The notes under the pieces were generated by a model. That model was not told where the DNA came from, did not search any database, and saw only the letters and a list, made by a program, of their open reading frames with translations. Shown here piece after piece: positions 1 through 8,846 of a stretch of DNA of 35,354 nucleotides. Source of the DNA: Pseudomonadota bacterium (GTDB lineage: Bacteria; Pseudomonadota; Alphaproteobacteria; ATCC43930; CGMCC-115725). Location: positions 1 through 35,354 of the forward strand of contig JAKAOO010000005.1 of NCBI GenBank assembly GCA_021812165.1. The letters are read 5' to 3'. The position numbers and the translations under genes were made by a program. Position 1 is the first letter of the stretch. The number at the start of each line of letters is the position of its first letter.

Positions 1-2
1 CC

Positions 3-389
3 GGCCGTTACTCTCATCCCGACGACCCGCGCTTTGATGAGACGCAAGGCTCGGGCTTTCTCGGTTTCGGCCGCGTCTTCACGGATGGCGACGGGGCTTT
101 CCGCTTTCTGACGATCCGCCCGGGTCCCGTGGCGGGCCTCGGCAACAGCCTGCAGGCCCCGCATATCGCCGTCGCCGTCTTTGCCCGAGGGCTCTTGAAA
201 CAGCTCTACACCCGTATCTATTTCGCCGACGAGCCGGCGAACGAGAGCGACCCGGTGCTCGGCTCGATCGAAGACATGAGCCAGCGCAAGACGTTGTTGG
301 CGGTGCGCCGAGAAGAGACCGAGATCCCGGTCTATCGGTTCGATATTGTCCTGCAAGGACCGGAAGAGACGGCGTTTTTCGACCTCTGA
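3..389 (+). CDS. pcaG: Protocatechuate 3,4-dioxygenase alpha subunit, 5'-truncated by window edge
   Basis: Open frame from window start: GFGRVFTDGDGAFRFLTIRPGPV...QAPHIAVAVFARGLLKQLYTRIYFADEPANESDPVL, typical of intradiol dioxygenase alpha subunit. Confidence 0.88.
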   Translation, partial: GRYSHPDDPRFDETQGSGFLGFGRVFTDGDGAFRFLTIRPGPVAGLGNSLQAPHIAVAVFARGLLKQLYTRIYFADEPANESDPVLGSIEDMSQRKTLLAVRREETEIPVYRFDIVLQGPEETAFFDL

Positions 390-578
390 ACGCGTGGAGA
401 GAAGGCTTTCGCCGCAGCGCCGGCGCGGGCTTCGCGGCGAATCTGCCGCTCCCTTCCGGGCTTCGAATTGCCCCGCCGCAAGGCCGAGCGCGGCGGCAAT
501 CTTCGACTCCGATAGGCCGCGCTGATTTCGGCGCGCCTTCATGCGATGCTCGCGGGTCTCATTGAGGTTCCCGGCACC

Positions 579-3500
579 ATGCCTCTCGCTTCTTTTGTTC
601 ATCTGCGCGTGCACACGCCCTATTCGCTCGCTTCGGGCGCGATCCGCATCAAGGAACTGGTGGCGCTTTGCCGCAGAGAACGCATGCCCGCCGTCGTCAT
701 CACCGACAGCGGCAATCTCTTCGGCGCGCTCGAATTCGCGACCGCCTGCGCCGAATCCGGAATACAGCCGATCATCGGTTGCGAACTCCGCCTCGCGCGC
801 GCCGCGGCGTCCCGCGACGTGCCGCTTCGCGGCGACCCCGCCGACCCGCTCGTCCTTCTCGCCCAAAGCGAGCGGGGCTACCGGAACCTCATGCGCCTTG
901 TCAGCCGCTCTTACCTCGAAGGCGAGGCGGCGAGCGAGCCCGCGGTCTCTCTTGCCGATCTTGCGAACGCCAGCGAAGGGCTCATTTGCCTTTCGGGCGG
1001 TGCGTCCGGGCCCATCGGGCGCCTCATCGGCGAAGGCCAGGACCCGGCCGCGCTTATCCTCTCCCCGCTCGTCGAGGCTTTTCGGGACCGGTTCTATATC
1101 GAGCTGGAAAGGCACGGGCTGCCCGAAGAGGAGCGGGTCGAGGCAAGCCTCGTCGATCTCGCCTACCGCCTGGGGCTTCCTCTCGTCGCCACCAATGACG
1201 CTTATTTCCCCGATCCCGACTTCTACGAGGCGCACGACGCGCTGCTCGCGATCGCCGCAGGCAAGGCGATTGCGGATCCCGACCGCCGGCGGCTCTCCCC
1301 GCTTCATTATTTCCGCTCCGCGGCGGAAATGCGGGAGGCTTTCGCCGATCTTCCGGAAGCCCTCGACAACACGCTTCAGATCGCCCGCCGCTGCGCCTTT
1401 ATCCCCCGCGCGCGCGAGCCGATCCTTCCGGCCTTTCCCTGCCCTCCCGGCAAGGGCGAGGCGGAAACCTTGAGGAACGCGGCACTCGAGGGTCTCGGGC
1501 GCCGGCTTTCGCTCGAAGGGCTGAGCGAAGCCGAACGCCCTTCCTCTGCGAAACCCTATTTCGAGCGTCTCGAATTCGAGCTTCACACCATTATTGAGAT
1601 GGGCTTTGCCGGCTATTTCCTCATCGTCGCCGACTTTATCGGCTGGGCAAAAACGGCGGGGATCCCGGTCGGACCGGGACGCGGCTCGGGCGCGGGTTCG
1701 GTCGTCGCCTGGGCGCTCGATATCACCGATCTCGACCCTCTCCGCTTCGGCCTTCTCTTCGAGCGGTTTTTGAACCCCGAACGCGTCACGATGCCGGATT
1801 TCGACATCGATTTTTGCCAGGACCGCCGCGATGAGGTGATCCGCTATGTGCGCGGGAAATACGGCGAAGACCGGGTCGCGCAGATCATCACCTTCGGCAC
1901 GTTGCAGGCGCGCGCGGCATTGAGGGATGTCGGCCGGGTTCTGGGCCTCGCTTACGGACAGGTCGATCGCCTCTGCAAGCTCGTTCCGCACAATCCGGCG
2001 CACCCGCCCTCGCTCGAAGAGGCGATTGCCGGCGAGCCCCAACTCCAGGATCAGATCAGCAAAGACGAAAGCGTCAGACGCCTCTTCGCGATCGCGAGAA
2101 AGCTCGAAGGCCTCCATCGCCACGCCTCGACCCATGCCGCAGGGGTGGTGATTGGCGATCGCCCGCTCGTCGAACTCGTTCCGCTCTACCGCGATCCGCG
2201 CTCCGAGGTGCCGGTCACCCAGTTCAGCATGAAGTGGGTCGAAGCGGCGGGGCTCGTAAAATTCGACTTTCTGGGTCTCAAGACCCTGACCGTTCTGGCG
2301 CGGGCTCGAGACCTTCTCGCGCAGCGGGGGATCCGACTCGATCTTTCGCGCCTGCCTCTCGACGATCCGGCGACCTTCGCGCTTCTCGGCGAAGGCGAAA
2401 CGGTCGGTGTGTTCCAGGTGGAAGGCGCGGGCACCCGCGACATGCTCAAAAAGCTGCGCCCCGACCGCTTTGAAGACATCGTCGCGGCCAACGCCCTCTA
2501 CCGCCCCGGCCCGATGGAGAACATCCCGCGCTACATTGCGGTCAAGCACGGCGAGGAAAGACCCGACTACCTGCATCCGGCCCTCGAGCCGATCCTCAAA
2601 GAAACCTACGGCATCATGACCTATCAGGAACAGGTCATGAAAATCGCCCAGACATTGGCGGGCTACAGTCTCGGCCGCGCCGATCTCTTGCGCCGCGCGA
2701 TGGGAAAGAAAATTCCTTCTGAAATGGAGGCGCAAAGGCAGCGTTTTATCGAAGGGGCGGCGGCGCGCGGGGTCGCGCCGGCCGTTGCCGATCACATCTT
2801 TGATTCGATGGCGAAATTTGCGGGCTACGGCTTCAATAAGCCGCACGCTGCGGCCTATGCCCTCATCACCTATCAGACCGCGTATCTCAAAGCCAATTAC
2901 CCGGTCGAATTCCTCGCCGCTCTGATGAGCCTCGACCTCGGCAACACCGAGAAGCTCAACACCTACCGCGGAGAGCTCGAAAGGCTCGGGATCGCGCTTC
3001 TGCCCCCCGACATCAACCGATCCGACGCCGCTTTCGCGGTCGAGACGGACCCCGAAACCGCAAAGCCTGCGATCCGCTATGCGCTCTCCGCACTAAAGGG
3101 GGTGGGCGAGCAGGCGATGACGGCGATCGTCGCCGAGCGCAAGGTTCACGGGCCCTTCCGGGACCTCTTCGACTTCGCCCGCCGGCTCGACGCCAAAAGC
3201 TTCAACCGGCGGCAGTACGAAAGCCTCGCGCGGGCCGGCGCCTTCGACAGCTTGAACCCCAACCGCGCGCAGTCTTTCGCCGCGGCCGAGGTGCTGCTCA
3301 GGCAGGCGAGCCTTGCCGCCGAAGAACGGACGAGCCGTCAGGAAAGCCTTTTTGCGCAAATCGACGGCGAGTTTGCGGCACGGCCCTCGCTGCCGGCCCT
3401 GCCCGATTGGCCGCAGGCCGAGAGGCTGCAACAGGAATTCGCGGCGATCGGCTTCTATCTTTCGAGCCATCCCCTCCAACCCTACGCGACGGGTCTCGGG

Positions 3501-4037
3501 CGCGCGGGCATCTTGCGGTATTCGGAGTTGCCGGAGGCGCTCCTGGCGAACGGGGAGCGGCGCTTTCGCCTTGCCGGGATCGTGGTCGGGAGAAAAGAGC
3601 GCACGAGCGCGCGCGGCAATCGCTTCGCCTTTCTTCAGCTCGCCGACGAGAGCGGCCTCTTCGAAGTGACCGTCTTTTCCGATGTGCTTCGCGAGGCGCG
3701 CGCTCTCGTCGAAACGGGGACGGCGCTTGTCGTCACGGTCGAGGTCCGGCGCGAGGAGGACGCCCTCAAACTCTCCGCGCAAAAGATCGAGCCTTTGGAC
3801 GCGGTCATCGCCTCCTCGGCTGCGGGCCTCAAGGTTTTTCTGCGCGAGGCCGAGGCGCTCTCGCATTTGAAAAGCCTCTTCGGCCGCGAAGCCCCGGGCA
3901 AGGGCCGCGTCTCTCTCGTCCTCGACCTCGGCAATCGCGAAGTCGAAATGGAGCTTCCCGGCGGCTTTCGCGTCGATCCGAGGCTCCTCCTTACGGTCAA
4001 ATCGCTCCCCGGCATCCTCGACGCGCAGGAGATTTGA
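579..4037 (+). CDS. dnaE: DNA polymerase III subunit alpha (DnaE1)
   Basis: About 1152 aa; PHP N-terminus (FVHLRVHTPYSLASGA), PolC-type core GPGRGSGAGSVVAWALDITDLDPLRFGLLFERFLNPERVTMPDFDIDFC, C-terminal OB region; start chosen at ATG 579. Confidence 0.97.
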   Translation: MPLASFVHLRVHTPYSLASGAIRIKELVALCRRERMPAVVITDSGNLFGALEFATACAESGIQPIIGCELRLARAAASRDVPLRGDPADPLVLLAQSERGYRNLMRLVSRSYLEGEAASEPAVSLADLANASEGLICLSGGASGPIGRLIGEGQDPAALILSPLVEAFRDRFYIELERHGLPEEERVEASLVDLAYRLGLPLVATNDAYFPDPDFYEAHDALLAIAAGKAIADPDRRRLSPLHYFRSAAEMREAFADLPEALDNTLQIARRCAFIPRAREPILPAFPCPPGKGEAETLRNAALEGLGRRLSLEGLSEAERPSSAKPYFERLEFELHTIIEMGFAGYFLIVADFIGWAKTAGIPVGPGRGSGAGSVVAWALDITDLDPLRFGLLFERFLNPERVTMPDFDIDFCQDRRDEVIRYVRGKYGEDRVAQIITFGTLQARAALRDVGRVLGLAYGQVDRLCKLVPHNPAHPPSLEEAIAGEPQLQDQISKDESVRRLFAIARKLEGLHRHASTHAAGVVIGDRPLVELVPLYRDPRSEVPVTQFSMKWVEAAGLVKFDFLGLKTLTVLARARDLLAQRGIRLDLSRLPLDDPATFALLGEGETVGVFQVEGAGTRDMLKKLRPDRFEDIVAANALYRPGPMENIPRYIAVKHGEERPDYLHPALEPILKETYGIMTYQEQVMKIAQTLAGYSLGRADLLRRAMGKKIPSEMEAQRQRFIEGAAARGVAPAVADHIFDSMAKFAGYGFNKPHAAAYALITYQTAYLKANYPVEFLAALMSLDLGNTEKLNTYRGELERLGIALLPPDINRSDAAFAVETDPETAKPAIRYALSALKGVGEQAMTAIVAERKVHGPFRDLFDFARRLDAKSFNRRQYESLARAGAFDSLNPNRAQSFAAAEVLLRQASLAAEERTSRQESLFAQIDGEFAARPSLPALPDWPQAERLQQEFAAIGFYLSSHPLQPYATGLGRAGILRYSELPEALLANGERRFRLAGIVVGRKERTSARGNRFAFLQLADESGLFEVTVFSDVLREARALVETGTALVVTVEVRREEDALKLSAQKIEPLDAVIASSAAGLKVFLREAEALSHLKSLFGREAPGKGRVSLVLDLGNREVEMELPGGFRVDPRLLLTVKSLPGILDAQEI
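4011..4033. repeat. Left copy of 23-bp perfect direct repeat (ggcatcctcgacgcgcaggagat), within dnaE 3' end
   Basis: Identical to 5695-5717. Confidence 0.95.
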
Positions 4038-4048
4038 GCGAGAGCGCC

Positions 4049-5011
4049 CTATTTCGCCGGTACCTCGTCAGGTGAGCGGTGCACCAGCCATATCTCCGTG
4101 CCTACCACCGCTTTCGCGTCTTCCGCAAATGCCCCGAAATCCGTCGGCGATCCGCCCAGAACCCGGGCACGCCCTCGAGTAATAGAGACGGACGTCCACA
4201 TCGTAGAATCTCCGATGTCGTCGAGCCGAAAATCTACTACTGCACTGCAAGCGATCTTCACGCCTCCCGCCTTAGCATAGGTAACAAACGCAGCTCTTAC
4301 AGGATTAAATATCCCAATCTTTACCAAGCCGGTCTTGAACGAGATGCGCTTCACCCTGCCAGTGACCAGAGCGTGAGCTTCACGAACCGCCGCCGCTTCC
4401 TCCTCTATGTCCTCGATCCGAAGACTCGCATCACGCGGCACGGCCGCGAGCCTGAAGAGATCGGAGACAGATTCACAAACCGCCAACCAACCTTTCCATG
4501 CCCTGTGATCGAGCTTTTGGCCTATCCTCTCAATTTTGAATTCTATGCGATTCGGGCGTGCTCTGGGTCGGATCTCGATCTCCAGCTTTCCAAGCGCCAA
4601 AGCGAGCATGAGCCGGGCGTGACTTGCCCAGCGCTCCGGCGGATGCTCCTGAATGAGAATGTCCTCCGCCTGTAGAATTTCTACAGTGCCGGCATCGGAA
4701 ATAAGGACTGAAAATAGCCTCGATTTCACTAGAAATTTCAGTGTTCCTCGTGGCAAGTTCGGAATTGCAGGTACAAATAGATCTCCTTCAAACATAATCG
4801 GAACTCCGGTCCGATTAGGCCTGGCAACGATCACGCACGCGTCTATGGGGTTTGGATCAATCGAAACCGAGCCCGTTTCGCCTAGGAATCTGTGCAAAGG
4901 ACGCGAGATGCCGAATCTGATTTCGTCCAATTCGAACAGCTCGACAGGGACGTTTCTCTTCAGGCCCAAAAAAAACGTCTGCGAGCTGGTCGAGGTTTTC
5001 GAGCCCTGCAA
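4049..5011 (-). CDS. Hypothetical protein; probable C-terminal part of a gene split by frameshift at 4968-4975
   Basis: 320-aa ORF with non-repetitive composition; its frame aligns naturally after the T8 run of the upstream ORF (ADVF-LGLKRNVPVELFELDEIRFGI). Confidence 0.6.
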   Translation of the reverse strand: MQGSKTSTSSQTFFLGLKRNVPVELFELDEIRFGISRPLHRFLGETGSVSIDPNPIDACVIVARPNRTGVPIMFEGDLFVPAIPNLPRGTLKFLVKSRLFSVLISDAGTVEILQAEDILIQEHPPERWASHARLMLALALGKLEIEIRPRARPNRIEFKIERIGQKLDHRAWKGWLAVCESVSDLFRLAAVPRDASLRIEDIEEEAAAVREAHALVTGRVKRISFKTGLVKIGIFNPVRAAFVTYAKAGGVKIACSAVVDFRLDDIGDSTMWTSVSITRGRARVLGGSPTDFGAFAEDAKAVVGTEIWLVHRSPDEVPAK

Positions 5012-5699
5012 ACCGGACCCTTCCCTTATATGGCCTCACGTCAAACCCGAGCTGCCGGAGTTGGGCAGACTTGCGGCTCGTGTAACCCCAGAGACTGTTA
5101 CCGCAGGCCTCTTCGATAGCCGCCCGAAGCGCATCGCCGGTCGGAGCCAGTCTGACACCGTATTGACTGACAGAAAAAGAGATAAACTTTCTGTTGATGA
5201 GTGATGCGCTGCCGGCAGCATGCTCGCGGCGCAGTCGCTCCAAAATTTTCGCCAGAACTTCGTCAATGACGTGTAGCAGGCTCGACTCCACAAATTTGGA
5301 CCCTCTCGCCCTGAGAACGTAGATAAAAGCTGGCTTGACCTCCCTTGCGAGCCTCTCGGCAGAAGATAATCGCATCTTGAACGTGTCCCTGTGCGCGCGC
5401 AGAGTCTTCACCTGGAAATGCGACGAGATCGGTGTAGGCCTGTTGTCGAGGGATTCTCCTGCCCGGAGCGAGGCAAATGGGAACTCGACGATAAAATCCC
5501 ACCCGGTCCGGTCACGGCCCGACTCGTTGCAGACGAGCTTGGCATCAGCGCAAATCTCCCGAAACCGAGCTTGCCCTTTCTCGCCGAGTTGGTCGGAGTT
5601 CAGCGTTTCGTGCGGCATTCTGGCCCGAGCACCTGTGCCATCGGTGAAAGAAAAAATAAATTCTACCACAGGAAGGCGGAATGCTTCGATCTCGGGCAT
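4857..5699 (-). CDS. Hypothetical protein with putative PD-(D/E)xK nuclease-like (DUF4365/Mrr-type D...QxK) N-terminal region; frameshifted near its end
   Basis: 280-aa ORF; LGEKGQARFREICADAKLVCNESGRDRTGWDFIVEFPF...SSHFQVKTL resembles a D-(x)n-QxK restriction-endonuclease-fold pattern; start may be internal (MPHETLNSD). Confidence 0.5.
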   Translation of the reverse strand: MPEIEAFRLPVVEFIFSFTDGTGARARMPHETLNSDQLGEKGQARFREICADAKLVCNESGRDRTGWDFIVEFPFASLRAGESLDNRPTPISSHFQVKTLRAHRDTFKMRLSSAERLAREVKPAFIYVLRARGSKFVESSLLHVIDEVLAKILERLRREHAAGSASLINRKFISFSVSQYGVRLAPTGDALRAAIEEACGNSLWGYTSRKSAQLRQLGFDVRPYKGRVRFAGLENLDQLADVFFGPEEKRPCRAVRIGRNQIRHLASFAQIPRRNGLGFD

Positions 5700-5717
5700 C
5701 CTCGACGCGCAGGAGAT
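5695..5717. repeat. Right copy of 23-bp perfect direct repeat (ggcatcctcgacgcgcaggagat)
   Basis: Identical to 4011-4033; bounds the accessory insert. Confidence 0.95.
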
Positions 5718-5809
5718 CTGTGGCGCACTCGGCTTTCCGCGCGTCCGTGAACTCTGGCACGTCCTCGCCCGACATAGGCAAATGGGCGGGAAAGGGTTAT
5801 GGTAGCGTT

Positions 5810-6034
5810 ATGGTGTTCGCGCGAATTACGATCGATCCTGAGGTCTGCACCGGCAAGCCATGCATTCGCGGGCTGCGGTTCCCGGTAGCGCGGCTCCTGG
5901 GGCTGCTTGCGGCAGGGGAAACCCGCGAAAAGATCCTGAAGGACTATCCTTATCTCGAACCGGAAGATATCGACGAGGCCCTGCGATACGCCTCGTTCCT
6001 GGCGGATGAGGAGACGGTCGAACTCGCGCGGTGA
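5810..6034 (+). CDS. DUF433 domain protein, putative antitoxin
   Basis: MVFARITIDPEVCTGKPCIRGLRFPVARLLGLLAAGETREKILKDYPYLEPEDIDEALRYA is a typical DUF433 signature. Confidence 0.9.
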   Translation: MVFARITIDPEVCTGKPCIRGLRFPVARLLGLLAAGETREKILKDYPYLEPEDIDEALRYASFLADEETVELAR

Positions 6035-6396
6035 AGTTTCTGGTCGATATGCCCTTGGCGCCCGGGCTCGCTCGCTGGCTTCAGAGCGAGGGGCACGACG
6101 CAGTCCACGCCTCCGAACTTGGCTTGTACCAGGCTCCGGATGTGGAAATCCTGACTCGGGCCGCCGACGAAGCCCGCACGGTGATTACCGCTGATCTCGA
6201 CTATCCGCGACTGCTCGCGCTTGCCACAGCGTCGGGACCGAGCCTCATCCTGTTCCGCGGGGGCGATTGGAGCGAGGCCGACGTGATTACTCGGATGCAC
6301 GAAATCCTAAATAGCCTCGAAGAAGGGGAAGTGGCGCAGAGCATTCTCGTCGTCGAGCGCGGACGCGTGCGCAGACGGCGCTTGCCGATCGTCTGA
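6031..6396 (+). CDS. DUF5615 (PIN-like) family protein, putative toxin
   Basis: MKFLVDMPLAPGLARWLQSEGHDAVHASELGL...ADEARTVITADLDYPRLLAL; GTG start overlaps the DUF433 stop (GTGA). Confidence 0.88.
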   Translation: MKFLVDMPLAPGLARWLQSEGHDAVHASELGLYQAPDVEILTRAADEARTVITADLDYPRLLALATASGPSLILFRGGDWSEADVITRMHEILNSLEEGEVAQSILVVERGRVRRRRLPIV

Positions 6397-6486
6397 CGAC
6401 GCGGATCTTTGGCGACAGGAAGCGAAAGAAGGCTCTCGGCTCGCATAGGATTCTGCGGTTGAGATTCGTGGGGCGCGGGGCATCCT

Positions 6487-7671
6487 TCAGACAAAATAAC
6501 TCTGGATCGGGGGAAAGCCGTTGAAGGCGACGGAGGCGACGCTCGCCGTGTAGGCGCCCGCCGTCAGGAAGTCGATCCAGTCGCCGATCTCGAGGGCAAG
6601 AGGCAATTCGTAGGGGTGGCGGCGGTAGAGGATGTCGGCGCTGTCGCAGGTCGGTCCGGCAAGGATCACGGGGCCTGTCTCGCCGCCGTCGCGGCGGGTG
6701 CGGATGGGATAATGGATGCGTTCGTCGAGCGTCTCTTCGAGGCCGTTGTAAAGCCCCGCGTCGAGGTAGACCCAGCGTTCGCGTTCGCCGCGCGATTTCC
6801 TTGAAATGAGGAGGATCTCGGCGCGCAACAGGCCGGCATCGGCGACGAGATAACGGCCGGGCTCGATGAGGATCTTCGGCCGGTTGCCGCCGAATTCCCG
6901 GCCGAGCGCCTCTTCGATCGTTTCGGTGTAGGCGGCGAGCGGCGGCACGTTCGACCGGTAATGGGCCGGCAGTCCGCCGCCGAGGTTCAAAAGATCGAGC
7001 GCGAGCCCGCGGCGCGCGCAGCTGCGAAAGATCCAGGCGGCGTGCGCGATCGCGCTCGTCCAAGCCTCGGGGTCGGTCTGTTGCGACCCGACATGGAAAG
7101 AGACGCCGACGGGCTTCAACCCCTGCTCCCGCGCCGCCACAAGGAGATCGGCCGCCATGTGCGCCTCGCACCCGAATTTGCGCGTGAGCGGCCACTCCGC
7201 GCCTTTGCTCGGCGTCAGCAGGCGGCAAAAGACACGCGCACCCTTGGCTCGCCTTGCGAGCTTTTCGAGTTCCGCGGCGCTGTCGAGGGCGAAGAGCGTG
7301 AGACCCTCGCCAAAGGCTTCGGCAATCGCGCTTTCGCGCTTCACCGTGTTGCCGAAGGAGAGCCGTTCTGGCGCGATGCCGAGACCGCGGCAGATTTCGA
7401 TCTCGCCGGAGCTTGCGAGATCGAATTTGGCGCCGAGTTCCGCGAGCGCCGCAATGATCTCCTGGGCCGGGTTGGCCTTGACGGCGTAGTAGATTTCCGC
7501 TTCCGGGAAAGCCTCGCGCAACGCCTTGTAGCGGCAGCGCACGATCTCGAGATCGACAACGAGGCAAGGGGTCGGCGGGTGCTCATCTTCGAGAAAGCGA
7601 TCGAGCCGCGCCGTCGACGAGGCTGGTTCGCCGCCGTTGCCGCCCAATGTCGCGCTTGCGCCTTCGCTCAT
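6487..7671 (-). CDS. Ornithine/lysine decarboxylase, fold type III PLP enzyme
   Basis: [78 protein letters not shown]; eukaryotic-type ODC family. Confidence 0.9.
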   Translation of the reverse strand: MSEGASATLGGNGGEPASSTARLDRFLEDEHPPTPCLVVDLEIVRCRYKALREAFPEAEIYYAVKANPAQEIIAALAELGAKFDLASSGEIEICRGLGIAPERLSFGNTVKRESAIAEAFGEGLTLFALDSAAELEKLARRAKGARVFCRLLTPSKGAEWPLTRKFGCEAHMAADLLVAAREQGLKPVGVSFHVGSQQTDPEAWTSAIAHAAWIFRSCARRGLALDLLNLGGGLPAHYRSNVPPLAAYTETIEEALGREFGGNRPKILIEPGRYLVADAGLLRAEILLISRKSRGERERWVYLDAGLYNGLEETLDERIHYPIRTRRDGGETGPVILAGPTCDSADILYRRHPYELPLALEIGDWIDFLTAGAYTASVASVAFNGFPPIQSYFV

Positions 7672-7684
7672 GAATGGGCACTCG

Positions 7685-7714
7685 CGGGTTCGCAACCCGG
7701 CGATCACGATCGCC
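7685..7714 (-). promoter_or_regulatory. Two adjacent tight hairpins just upstream of the decarboxylase start; candidate structured leader
   Basis: ggcgatc-ac-gatcgcc (7699-7714) and gggtt-cgc-aaccc (7686-7698) directly adjacent, ending 14 nt before the ATG at 7671. Confidence 0.35.
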
Positions 7715-7914
7715 GCGCGAAGGCAGGGCCGGCCATGATCCAGGTCAATCTGAAAGAGGAAGCTCGGCGCCGCCCTTGCCAAGGGAGCACGATCGACGTA
7801 ATTAGGGCCTCGAAAACCTCACGCAGGCCCCGGTCCTCCCTTTGCGGGGGATCGTTCCGGTGTCGACTTGGTGTCGATTCTTCCTGCGGCGGCACAACCG
7901 GAAAAGGAACGATT

Positions 7915-8799
7915 ATGGCGATTCCAAGCTATACGATGCGCCAGCTTCTCGAAGCCGGCGTTCATTTCGGTCACCACACCCGGCGATGGAACCCGAAAAT
8001 GGCGCCCTTTATCTTCGGGGCGCGCAACGGCATCCACGTCATCGACCTCGAGCAGACGGTGCCTTTGCTGCACCAAGGCCTGCAGGCGATCCGCGACGTC
8101 GTCGCCGGCGGCGGCCGGGTGATGCTCGTCGGCACCAAGCGCCAGGCGCAGGAGCCGATCGCCGACGCAGCGAAACGCTGCGGCCAATATTGGGTCAACT
8201 ACCGCTGGCTCGGCGGCATGCTCACCAATTTCAAGACCATCTCGCAATCGATCAGGCGCTTGCGCGAATTCGACGAGAGGATCAAGGAGCAGGAAAGCGG
8301 CCTCACCAAGCGCGAGCTTTTGGAGCTGACGCGCAACCGCGACAAGCTCGAACGCTCGCTCGGCGGCATCAAGGAAATGGGCGGCCTCCCGGACATCCTC
8401 TTCGTCATCGACACCAACAAGGAGGAAATCGCGGTCAGGGAGGCGAACAAGCTCAAGATCCCGGTAGTGGGGATCCTCGATTCGAATTCTTCGCCCGACG
8501 GCATCGATTATCCGATCCCCGGCAATGACGACGCCACGCGGGCGATCCATCTTTATTGCGATCTCGTCGTTCGCGCGGTCCTCGACGGTTTGCGGGCCGA
8601 GGCCGTGGCTGCCGGCGTCGACATCGGCGCCGCCGCCGAGGTCGCGGCTGCCGAAGAGGCGCCTCCCGAGCACGAGGAAGCGGCGGCGAACGAGGGCGAA
8701 GAAGCGGCGGCGGCGAGCGAGGGCGAAGAAGCAGCGGCCGTGAGCGAAAGCGAAGAACCCGCGGCCGGAGAGGGCGAGGCGGAAGCGGCCGCATCGTAA
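7915..8799 (+). CDS. rpsB: 30S ribosomal protein S2
   Basis: [48 protein letters not shown]; acidic Ala/Glu C-terminal extension. Confidence 0.98.
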   Translation: MAIPSYTMRQLLEAGVHFGHHTRRWNPKMAPFIFGARNGIHVIDLEQTVPLLHQGLQAIRDVVAGGGRVMLVGTKRQAQEPIADAAKRCGQYWVNYRWLGGMLTNFKTISQSIRRLREFDERIKEQESGLTKRELLELTRNRDKLERSLGGIKEMGGLPDILFVIDTNKEEIAVREANKLKIPVVGILDSNSSPDGIDYPIPGNDDATRAIHLYCDLVVRAVLDGLRAEAVAAGVDIGAAAEVAAAEEAPPEHEEAAANEGEEAAAASEGEEAAAVSESEEPAAGEGEAEAAAS

Positions 8800-8846
8800 G
8801 CGCCTTTTCTCGCGGAAGAGCGGCTTCGGAAGAGAAGGGATTCGGG

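Larger units (their letters stand above)
4011..5717. mobile_element. Putative small integrated element at the dnaE 3' end (att-like direct repeats, no integrase visible)
   Basis: 23-bp direct repeat duplicating the dnaE terminus; visibly more AT-rich interior; only accessory hypothetical ORFs on the opposite strand. Confidence 0.5.

Noticed and set aside
541-1473. 310-aa plus-strand ORF overlapping the dnaE N-terminus
   Set aside because: Ser/Arg/Pro-rich out-of-frame reading of dnaE.
4079-4675. Plus-strand 198-aa ORF inside the dnaE-linked insert
   Set aside because: Overlaps the longer minus-strand ORF; composition lacks domain-like features; minus frame preferred, though not certain.
6961-7914. 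Long N-terminal extension of the rpsB ORF (612-aa frame)
   Set aside because: Upstream part is antisense to the decarboxylase; conserved S2 starts at 7915.
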